The notes below the pieces were generated by a model. That model searched no databases and was not told the DNA's origin. It saw only the letters and a list, made by a program, of their open reading frames with translations. A program made the position numbers and the translations under genes. Below are positions 54,831-64,000 of a stretch of 64,000 bases of DNA, piece after piece. The stretch comes from Clarkia xantiana subsp. parviflora. Its lineage: Eukaryota; Streptophyta; Magnoliopsida; Myrtales; Onagraceae. Location of the stretch: positions 8,348,166 to 8,412,165 of the forward strand of contig JAPTYO010000005.1 in the NCBI GenBank assembly GCA_036873135.1, written 5' to 3'. Each line of letters starts with the position of its first letter. Within the stretch, counting starts at the first letter, position 1.

Positions 54831-55735
54831 ACGAGTAATCACCCTCCTCCTGATAATGTCAACCCGCAGGAAAAGAAGAAAGGCCCAGTGCGCACGAAGA
54901 AGACAACTGTCGAGCAGTCAAGTAAGCAGAAGCCAGGGAAGAGTCATCCTGGACCTTCTCACATCCCCGAGGCTACCTCGACTGCTTCCTCTGTGCTCGC
55001 AAGAAGCATGCCTTCCACACAACACGAGCAAGGAGTGCGCAACGCAGTGCACAACACACTACGCCAGGGTTTGAGCACAGAATAAATGCAAGTCAACAGT
55101 TCCCCTATGGGATGCCTGTAGAGGAGACACAACAACAAGGAAGAGACGCAAATCCAGCACAAGCAGTCACTCCTGCCATGATGGCTGCACTTGAAGAATT
55201 GCTAGCTTTCAGAGAAACTTTGAGAAACCAAGGATATGCACCACCTCCTCCCCCACCGCCTCAAGTCAATGGACAGGCCATGCCAGCAAAGGCAATGTCA
55301 CGCGACACTACCCGCCAAGAGAACCCATTTCAAGCAGGAGAACAGTATCCAGATGGTACATACCAGTACCAACAAGCAAGGAAGGATCCAAGGCAAGAAG
55401 CGACGCGCTCAGACACTCCCTATGTAAGAGCGCATGGTTAGGAAGAGTCATGGAGGCAGCCTCCGCCTCCACGCTCACAGCAGTACTACAAGAAAAGTTC
55501 CTACCGAGCAACAAGTCAAGAACATGCTGGGATATACCGCAGCACTGGGTGGAGAAAGCCAGTGGTCAATGATGACGTTCCAATAACGGGACTCACTACA
55601 AAGGTTCTGGAAGCCATAATCGAACAAAAGATGAAGCAATCTAAGATGAAAGGCATGTATGCATCGGCTGGGAACGCGTCTCACACTTTCATAGACGACA
55701 GAGGTTACACAGTATTTTTTGTAACAACTGGATAA
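54831..55735 (+). pseudogene. F2 copy 2 gag remnant
   Basis: Homologous to 29473-30329. The start codon reads ACG at 54831 where copy 1 has ATG. It continues SNHPPPDNVNPQEKKKGPVR, loses the frame near 55082, then MPVEETQQQGRDANPAQAV, MMAALEELLAFRETL, a Pro run, and stops at TAG 55438-55440 where copy 1 has Gln. Past the stop it reads PITGLTTKVLEAIIEQ. It ends around 55735 where aORF-like sequence begins. Confidence 0.7.
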
Positions 55736-57980
55736 ATGAGGAGCGGTATATGTTTGACGCATCTTCCTCCGGAATTTGTCCATACTTGGAAGCTGTATTT
55801 CCTTTCGACGTGCTCCCAGGTGTTACCCAAGGTCAACCCACGGTACCTCATGATGACTTATCCACTGTTTACTTGGGGCAGATCCTGGAGGGCTTGCGCT
55901 TTCCTTATTGCCCAGGCTTAGTTGATCTCTTTCGGTTTTACCTGATCTCACCTTTCGATCTTGCGCCTGCGGGACTTCGCGTGTGGACTTGTTTCCGAGT
56001 ACTATTTCATCAGCATTTGTGGCATTATTCTACAGTTATCTTTCGTTGCTTCTACTAAATTCGCGTCCGGACGTAACAGGGTTGTGTAGCATGAAGATGT
56101 GTTGGCCTTGTTTGCAAGAGAAGGGGTTCACGACACTTGGGATTTGGAGACGCTGAGTGGGATGGTGATGTCAGGCTTGCTGCGAAGGCTGATCGTTCCG
56201 GTTATCACTGGCGACATCAGTACTTCTTTGTGTGTGATGTTGGCACTACTTGGGATACCACACATGTTATGGAGGCTGATCCTGCCCCCACTTTTTTTGA
56301 ACTCTCTTCCGCGGATAAGAAGGTCTTGAAGAACATATATCAATGTCAGTAGGCTCGCACTTATCAGTGTCTGTTGCGTGCATCAGACCAGGAGTTGATT
56401 GATACAGAGATTCATGTGCTTTCTTCTGAGGATTCGGTATGCTAAAATATTTTATAACTTCCTATTATGGTTTGATGTAGGTTGTTTAAATGGAAAGAGC
56501 TCATCCTTGCAGACGGATCATGCTCGTGTCATTTCTTCTGTTAGGAAGGCTGCGCCGTCTCCTAATCCTCCCACTCGTAAGGCTTCCGGACATGGTCGTG
56601 GCAAGGGATTGATGAGTAAGATATTTCTTTGTGATTTTCCTTTGTCTTACTATTCTTCCATGATGTTGTTCTTAACTTGTCTTTGTTTGCAGGCCGCTCG
56701 GCTTACGTGACCTAGCGTGTTGTTTTTGTTACGAACTCCAACATACCTGCTAAGAGATCCAACGCGGCGACGCGTGCCTCGAGTGATCCCAAGCGTACTA
56801 AGGTTGGTGCGATAGGAAAAAATTCTTCATGCGATAAAGGGAAAGTAGTGGAAGGTCGCACAGAGGCGCCTTCTGCCCCCCGGTCGAGGGATCGACCCGC
56901 GGAGGAGCGTACCCCTCGCCGAGGTATGTATCGCGTGCTTCTTTCTTTTGCTATCCTTGTGTTACTTTTCTTGTTGTTTTCATATCTCTATTGTTGTTTT
57001 CTTTACAGCACTCCCTGCACTTGGATGTGTTGACTTGATTCATCCTCTGAAGTGCGACATTTCTGGGGATGATTGGACGCCCTTTGCTACTGGTGGTCCT
57101 CAATTTGCTTAGAATTCCAAACTTAGCACTCCAGAGGTGGACGAGCGAGTACTGCAAAAGTGTGTCCCTCCTGGCGATCGACGTATTCAGCCGTCGAGTG
57201 ATGAGGAGGCGCAAGCTTATGTTGAGAGTTCCTTGACTATATTTTCTCCCGTGGGTATCAATTTTCTGTTTTTCATTATTTGAATGAATGCATGTATTGT
57301 TGTAACACCTTTCTGCCCTGTTTGTTGTTGCGTTGTTTTCAGGTCGTTACCGACATGGTGAACAGGTTATCCTTCGTGATGGAGCTTACAAGCGAGAAAC
57401 GAGCTACAGTTGAAAAGTGCGACGCCGTCCGTCGCGAGCTTACTCAATCCAAAGAGAAGGCGTGCACCCTTAGCTCGAAGGCCGAGGATTTTGAGGCTCG
57501 CTATAATTCTCGTCGGCTCGACTTGTCGAGCTTGAGGCTGAGATCGTCGCCCTCGAGATGAAAATCACGGAAGATGGTGACGCGCATGAGGTGGCGCTGC
57601 GTGCTGCACGCGAAGAGGGTTATAAGGCGGGCAAGGCGGAAGGACTTGTTGAGTACTCGAGTACTCCTGCCTTTGCTAGTGCGGTCGATGCTGCCGCCAA
57701 TGTGAAGTCAGATAAGCTGATGGGAGAATTTGCAAAGGATTACATCAGATAGGTGAGTATTCTTGCCCCCGACTTTCCTTTTGACAAGTTGGGTCCTTAC
57801 ACGGATTATGTTGTTGAACATGTTGACGCTTTGCGCCGCTTGGCACTTGAGGAGGCCAATTATGAGATGTTGTTCGGTGATGATGGTCGTATCAAACTTT
57901 TTATCAGCGCTGCTAAGATTATGGAGGTTTCACCCGAGCAAGATGGAGATGACGACACCTCGCGAGTGGCGCCAGGTTGA
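55736..57980 (+). pseudogene. F2 opposite-strand gene (aORF) remnant, copy 3
   Basis: First block: PYLEAVFPFDVLPG, GQILEGLRFPYCPGLVDLF, LAPAGLRVWTCFRVLF, matching exon 2 of the A and B aORFs. Then HWRHQYFFVCDVG and VMEADPAPTFFELSS match the YFFIQ...VVADPPPAF region. Frames break several times (stops near 56055, 56350). Later blocks hold Pro/Arg/Ser-rich linkers, T-rich introns ending in TTTGCAG and TTTTCAG, and coiled-coil exons (MVNRLSFVMELTSEKRATVE at 57355; EEGYKAGKAEGLVEYSS at 57617). The 3' block follows at 58033. It is on the same strand as the gag just before it, unlike in A, B and C. Confidence 0.6.
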
Positions 57981-58032
57981 TTTTCAGGAGTATATCAAAC
58001 TCTTGTACATAGTTTTTGCTCCTCGTATTTTG

Positions 58033-58373
58033 AGTTGAGGTTGCTTTGGGAGTTGACCCTTGAACCTTTGTTTATATTCTGTTTGCCTGGGATTTTGTCG
58101 TCTATACCTGACATGATAGTAGTAGAAATGCATGATAACTTGTTAGTAATATTTCATACCTTGTGTTACCATAGTTGTCTGTATACATTGGACTTGCATG
58201 GTAGGAATGATCTTCTTGTTGTAGCGGATATAACATCTGTAGTTGTGACAATAGGACGTGTGTCGCTTGGTGTCATGAGTGCCCATCTTGTTTTAAACCC
58301 AAGGAATGGCGTGATGAGTGTATTGAGTACTTGCCCTGTTTATAGATCGTAACATGCAAGACCATAGGATAGC
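58033..58373 (+). repeat. F2 3' block, second copy
   Basis: Matches 917-1250 along its whole length and ends at ACCATAGGATAG, where the F3 LTR begins. Confidence 0.8.
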
Positions 58374-60163
58374 TGTAAACACTCGATTTTGACCTGGACG
58401 TAACGACGTTACACATGATACGGACGCGTCAAGCCACAAAGTCTCCAAAAATGCTCAAGGGAAAATTAGGCAAATTATTATAAAACATATTTTAAATTAT
58501 TTCGAATTTATTTAATATTTTCGGAATATTTAAAAATATATATATAATAATTAGTTTTTTTTATTTTAGAAAATTATCTGTAAGATATTTATCTCCAGAT
58601 ATTATTTATTTATTCAAAAAAATAATTATCTGTAAAGATAAATATCCTTAGGAATATTCTCTAGAATAATTATCTGTTAGCATTTTTTATTTGAATTTTA
58701 TCATCTAGACTAGGTTTTTAGTATAAATAGGGGTCTAGGTTTACATTGTGGTGGACACAGAAAATTACGAAGAAAAAGAGGAAGGAAGAAAACGAAATAT
58801 AAGAAGCTCTAATGATGTTGCCTTTAGACTAACTAGGGGCTGACCCCGCGCTACGCGCGGGGCGACCCGTTAAACCGTACATGTTTCATTGTATGTAAAA
58901 TTCTGAAATTATGCTTTGAATTTGTTGCATTTAATAATATGTTTTTTTCCATAAAAAATATATTATATATAATAAAAGAAATTATATTTGTTATTAATAC
59001 CTTGAAGAACAAAAAAAATCGGGTAAATTATATAAATATAATGAGAGTCATAATGAGAAAATTTAAAAGATTTTGTCGTCTAAATTATGGCATCTTGATG
59101 AAGTTAGTCATGTGAGGTTGATCAACCACTTACAATCGTCTTTCTATTATTTTATATTTGGCCAAGAATCGTCTTTCTATTAAATATAATAGTTTAATGT
59201 GTTTTTAATAACAAAATTAGTGATAATTAATGCAGATTAAGTAAATTGTGTTATTTTTAAGAAACTAAATAATAATTTTAGTATAATTTAAGTGCTGACG
59301 TGACAATTTTATAGCCATCCCTATTTGCTGATGTGACACATCCAAGTTTGTTTTCATGGATGATGTGGCACTACCATATTGCTACACTCTCTCACATCCT
59401 AACTTATTATATATATAGATTCTGGTTTAGTTATTATTATTATTTTTATTGTTATTAAATCACTCTTTTATCATGTTGATGAATGATGCAATCGACAGAG
59501 GTAGGGCTCAAAGATAAATCGTGTCCAATCTGCGGCTGTTCCGACGACACTTTTCTTTTCACCTCGTTTCAGTTCGCTATCCGGATCCCTGCCTTCCCAT
59601 CTCCAAAGCTAGGCCCGCGCCGTGAATCAATTCACTATGACTCTGCTCCTCGTCGGCCACTGCTCCATCGAGTCCTCTAATTCAGCTGTTGCATCGGACG
59701 ACCATCACCGTCCTCGACTCCGGTCATGCCGATCTTAGCTTTCCTTATCACTCTCCTTCGAGTATAGTCCGACCCAGCAGCCAATTCGAACCTTCGTCGC
59801 CACGGTCAATTCCGATCGTGCCAGACCACCAAACTCTCTATCCCGGCTACGCCTTCTCCCGACCCTGTCTCTGATTTACTCAGCAGCAGTATCCAATCAG
59901 TTCCTGTTGATGCCGTTCTACTTCTAGACCTTACGTCGCACATGTCCGCCTATCTCGTAATCCTTGGTCTTCAACCAGAGTAATTAAACAATGAAAGTGT
60001 TTTCCTAGCTATTTTAAGATCGGTGCCTTTTTCCATGTTCATGCTTCCATGTCTGATTCACATGTTTGTTTTTTGGTTCTGGCTATTGTTTACTATTTCC
60101 TATATGATTGCCCTAACTCTAAACTTCCTTAACAGATTTAATGTTATTTTGTCAAGTTGTTAT
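58374..60163 (+). repeat. F3 LTR copy 2, interrupted by a Helitron and cut by element E
   Basis: Starts TGTAAACACTCGATTTTGACC and follows copy 1 (15096 onward) through the AT-rich U3 to TATAAATAGG at about 58720. The Helitron at 58833-59419 splits it. 59420-60163 continues with a C-rich leader. Element E begins at 60164. No gene is seen in 59420-60163. Confidence 0.7.
58833..59419 (-). mobile_element. Complete non-autonomous Helitron H1 (587 bp)
   Basis: On the minus strand it begins TCTATATATATAATAAGTTAG and ends with hairpin CCCCGCGCGTAGCGCGGGG, seven bases, then CTAG. Flanking bases are A before the 5' TC and T after CTAG, the A/T target expected for Helitrons; no TSD. No coding capacity, so it depended on a Rep/helicase from elsewhere. 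It is inserted in F3 copy 2. Confidence 0.85.
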
Positions 60164-60815
60164 TGATGGGCCCCGGCGAAGGCCGTTAGGCCCCTTGACG
60201 ATTGGCAAACGGCAACTAGGCCTGGTGGGCTAGGAGCTGGGCTGCTGGAAGGCTAGGGGCTCCGTCGGAAGGAGGCCCCGACATTGAATGGCCCCGAGTA
60301 AGAATGGCCCCGATAGATGAAAGCCCCAAAAATATCGGACCTGGACGTAGTCGGTCCCGATATTGGAGTTGACACCACTCCCCGACACCGAATCCTCAAC
60401 GATGTAACTTGGGAGCCTCCGATAATGATCGAGACTCGCCAGTAAGAGCACAATCCCGGAGATCTCGCCATGATTACAGTAGTGATATAATGGGCGAGAT
60501 ATGTGGGATACGAATAACCGTACGAGATACAGGGCAAGATATATGGCGAGATATGTGGGGTAGTGGATCACAATCCAACCGCCTAATCAGGTAACTGGGA
60601 TAGCCTTTCCTCTATAAAAGGAGGGAAGTTATTCCAGATTAGGGTTACGTTTTGACACATACACAAAAATACCACTTGCTTGCTCTGTTGACTGCCGTAC
60701 TTACGTTAAGCATCGGAGAGGGATTCTGGGCCACTGCCCTCTATTCCCCTTCTGCAGGATCCCGAGGAGCTAAGGAATCCGTCACCGTAACCGGAGCTCC
60801 CGCCGTGATCCAACA
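60164..60815 (+). repeat. Element E 5' LTR
   Basis: 652 bp, TGATGGGCCCC to GATCCAACA, TATA box TATAAAAG at 60613-60620. Has a single copy of the terminal 50 bp that is duplicated in B. Confidence 0.93.
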
Positions 60816-60881
60816 TTGGCGCCGTCTGTGGGAACGCAACAAAAAGCCAAAAGTAAGTTTGCTTCCCTCTGATTCCATACC

Positions 60882-63800
60882 ATGGCTGGCAACAGACCGC
60901 AGCGTTCAGGCAAGCAGACACCGGCCACCAGCAATCCCCCCGAGGACGCCGCCCAACATCAGGATCTGAGAGATGAGGGTGACAGCACTCGCCGGAACGA
61001 AGCACCTCCCCAGAATCCGGAGTTGGCCAGGGTAGTGGCAGAGGCCATGCCCCTATTCATGGAGGCCATGGAGGCCCTCCTAGACCGAAGAGAAGCTGCT
61101 AGAAGGCAGGCCGATCTACCGCCGCTCCCTCCGCGGCGAGATGCTCCCAGAAGGTAGGGGGACGACAACTTGCCTCCACCTCCTCCATTAAGGGAACAGC
61201 CCATTCCCCCTAATCCAGCACCGGCGGAGAATTTCGTGGTCGATGGACCAGGGCCAGTGCAGCAAAGGACCATTCCCCTGAATGGTCCCCTCACTGCCGA
61301 TCAGGTGGTGAGAATCGTGGGTATCTGCATGGGAGACCAGAAGCCCATGATGTCGGAGCTGGGGAGTCAGGAAACCCATCCCTTCGTGCCCAGGCTGATT
61401 CATACCCTGGCCCCTCCAGGTTTGGGTATCCCGAAGATAGACGAGTACGACGGGGACGCGGACCCGGTTCGCCACGTACAGAAGCACCTGACAGCATGCA
61501 TGGGCAGGACCCCAGATGAGGATGTTATCTGCGCCCTGTTCCCAAGCACCCTGGGGGAGAAGGCAATGACGTGGTTCTACAGTCTGCCCACTGGATGTAT
61601 CACCTGTTGGAAGGATATGCATCAGCGATTCATCGCCCAGTATCAAGGGCGTCGACGGCTGCTGAAGAGCGTTCGGACCCTGCATGAGGTGGTCCAGAGG
61701 CCCGACGAATCGCTGGCTCAATACTACCAGCGTTACACGGCTGGCATGACTGAGCTGGATGAGGAAATATCGGAGGGCGAGGCCATCCGTACCTTCCTGA
61801 AAAACCTCAAACCCCCCTACGGTTCCGACTTACTACACAGCGTCGCGGCAAAAAATGTCTGGAACATGGAGGCGCTCCAGGCGAGGGTGAAACAGCAAAT
61901 CGACGTCCAGGAGTCGAAGATTGCTGCCGGAGAATTGGCTCCTCCCAAGGGGCGCGGAGGGATGCAGTTGTTCAAACCATTGGACAACCAAAATAAGAAG
62001 GATAGCTCCGAGGGTAGTCGGAGTCGTGGACGCTCCGATCGGAGGGAGGATAGGCGTCCGGCCAAAAGGGACAGTCAGAAGGCGGAGTTTACCCCCCTCA
62101 ACAGGCCTTTGAAAGAGGTCTTGGCGGTAATGGAGAAACAAGGCCTCGCTCGTTTCCCTAAGAAGAAGGAAGGAGAAAAGTTGGGCTCCCGCACCGACCG
62201 TTATTGCCGATTCCATCGGGCCTCCGGTCACGACACTGACCAGTGTCGGGAGCTGAAGAAGGAAATAGAGAAGCTTATTCAGAGGGGTAAGCTGAAGGAG
62301 TTCGTGGGAGACTCGCGCTGCAAGCCCCGTTCACGATCTCGGTCAAGGTCCAAATCTCGATCGAGGTCCCCCAGGAAGAGGAGGTCCGACGCAGAGTCTT
62401 CGGAGGGCCCATCCGGGTCCCGACAGAAGAGGATTATTAATGTGATCCATGGAGGGTTCGCTGCAGGGGGAGACACATCGTCCTCTCGGGAGCGTTATGC
62501 CAACCAAGTGCCAGTCGCAGTGGTTTTGGGAAAAAGGTCACGGTCGTGGACCCCGAAGGAGGAGATGGAGATCACCTTCTCGGCGAAGGATTTGGAGGGA
62601 GTAGAGACCCCCCACGAGGATGCCCTAGTAGTAACACTGGATGTAGGAGGATTCGAGGTGAAGAGGATCCTCATTGATGGAGGAAGCTCCTCCGACATCC
62701 TCTTCTCCGACGCCCAGGAGCAGATGGGGAAGAAGAAGAAAGATTTGCGGGAGGTTAACTTCCCGATGGTAGGATTTTGCGGCACAACCTCTTATCCATT
62801 AGGGGTTATTACGCTGCCTGTGTGGTTCGGCAGTGGCTGGAAGATGGAGAAGAGAGATGTGGAGTTCGTGGTGGTCGAATCCACAGGGACATACAATGTG
62901 ATCATTGGAAGAACAACTATCAACCCACTGATGGCAGTAGCCTCGACTGTCCATCAGAAACTGAAGTTCCCGACTGAGAATGGGGTCGGCGAAGTGAAAG
63001 GCGACCAGGTGGCGTCAAGACGATGCTATGTCAATGCCACAAGGAGATCGAGGAAGGAGGCTATGACGGTTCTCCAGACAGACACTGATCCTCGAGAGGA
63101 GTTTGGGCGACCCGCCCCCATGGAGGACCTGAAAGAAGTCGAGATAGATGGGCCCGAGAGGAGGGTGAAGATTGGATCCGCCCTATCCGAAGAAAAAGCT
63201 CAGGAGTTAACCGCCCTGTTGAAAGAGTTTAAGGAATTATTTGCCTGGTCTCCAAGCGATATGCCAGGAATCAGTCGGGACGTGATCGAGCATGAATTGA
63301 ATATCGACCCCACGATTAAGCCGATCGCACAGAAGAGACGTCCGATGGGAACAGACAAGAGGATTGCAATCCAGCAAGAGGTTGGCAGACTACTCGACGC
63401 TGGATTCATCAGGGAGATCCGATTCCAAACCTGGGTAGCCAACCCAGTACTAGTGAGGAAGAGCAATGGGAAGTGGCGAATGTGTGTCGACTTCCGCGAC
63501 TTAAATAAGGCCTGCCCGAAGGACTGTTATCCACTCCCTCGGATCGACCAACTGGTGGACGCTACATCGGGGCATGAGCTGCTAAGCTTTATGGATGCTT
63601 ATTCTGGTTATAACCAGATAAAGATGGCGAAAAAGGATGCCCCACATACTGCCTTTTATGCTGACAGTGAAGTCTTCCAGTACGACGTCATGCCCTTCGG
63701 CCTGGTGAATGCGGGGGCGACATACCAGAGAATGGTGAACAAGCTGTTCGGGGACATGATTGGGAGTACCATGGAAGCTTATGTAGATGACATGCTGGTG

Positions 63801-64000
63801 AAGTCCCGACAAGCATCAGACCACGTGGGCAACTTGGCAATGGCCTTCGAGAGGATGAAGCTCCACCAGGTCCGCCTGAATCCAGCCAAATGTGATTTCG
63901 GAGTCCATTCCGGGAAGTTCTTAGGCTTCATGATAAGCCAGAGGGGGATCGAGGTGAATCCCGAGAAACTAAGGGCGATAGAAGAGATGCAGTCCCCGAC
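60882..64000 (+). pseudogene. Element E gag-pol, nonsense codon in Gag, 3' end beyond window
   Basis: Starts MAGNRPQRSGKQTP. At 61155-61157 the codon is TAG where D has CAG (RRQVDDN), a C-to-T change. The same frame then seems open to the window end: Gag FVVDGPGPVQQ, zinc knuckle CRFHRASGHDTDQC, Arg/Ser stretch, protease LIDGGSSSDIL, RT FMDAYSGYNQI and YVDDMLVKS. A downstream ATG could allow a shorter product. RNase H and integrase are outside the window. Without the single stop this would be intact as far as seen. Confidence 0.9.

Larger units (their letters stand above)
60164..64000 (+). mobile_element. Element E: Tat-type retrotransposon, continues past the window
   Basis: 5' LTR 60164-60815, PBS TTGGCGCCGTCTGTGGGAA (60816-60834), gag-pol from 60882 to the window end. 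Flank GTTAT (60159-60163) should recur as TSD beyond the window. Closest to D and B. Confidence 0.95.

Noticed and set aside
1..64000. tRNA or rRNA genes
   Set aside because: None was recognised by eye on either strand. A covariance-model search was not possible here.

Overview
This window looks like a densely nested retrotransposon block from a flowering-plant genome, probably a eudicot. There is no intact host gene in view. About two thirds of it is made of Ty3/gypsy LTR retrotransposons of the Tat (Retand-like) type. These are recognised by the order gag-PR-RT-RNaseH-INT in one long frame, a PBS close to TTGGCGCCGTCTGTGGGAA, a PPT close to CTTGGGGGCAAA, and an extra gene on the opposite strand between pol and the 3' LTR. 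Five such elements are named A to E here. A older relatives (family F2) and an Ogre-like LTR family (F3) form the substrate into which they jumped. Species identity cannot be read from the sequence.

Layout. Positions 1-31205 are the remains of a minus-strand F2 element (5' LTR 30381-31205, gag remnant 29473-30329, opposite-strand gene tail at the left edge). Element A (2209-13432, TSD GGTGT) sits inside it. An F3 LTR (15096-28632) also sits inside it and is itself split by element B (16491-27644, TSD CGTCA). From 31206 to 32810 is a degraded NIN-like (RWP-RK) host gene fragment. From 32811 to 48061 is a head-on composite: element D on plus (5' LTR, gag-pol) fused at about 39279 to the opposite-strand gene of element C on minus (5' LTR at 47323-48061). 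From 48062 to 54137 are Helitron ends, a 5'-truncated LINE with a poly(A) tail, a 35-bp minisatellite, an isolated F2 LTR and an OVATE-like host gene fragment. From 54138 to 58373 are F2 gag and opposite-strand gene remnants. A second F3 LTR follows (58374-60163), interrupted by a complete short Helitron (58833-59419) and by element E, which starts at 60164 and runs off the window.

How the genes work together. The sense gag-pol polyprotein supplies structural protein, protease, reverse transcriptase/RNase H and integrase. The opposite-strand gene (aORF) has its own TATA/telo-box promoter, a conserved start ATGTCTG followed at once by an intron, four exons, basic NLS-like stretches and a coiled-coil tail. 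gag-pol and aORF are convergent, and a tandem array separates their 3' ends in every element. Element B has intact gag-pol, intact aORF and nearly identical LTRs (about 3 differences in 703 bp by hand), so it is the youngest and the only apparently complete copy. A, C, D and E carry one to three clear lesions in gag-pol.

Most novel content: the spliced antisense gene with conserved intron positions, RS-rich (SR-protein-like) stretches in Gag, helically phased repeats in the LTR U3, the head-on D/C composite, and the LTR-end duplication fixed in both LTRs of B.
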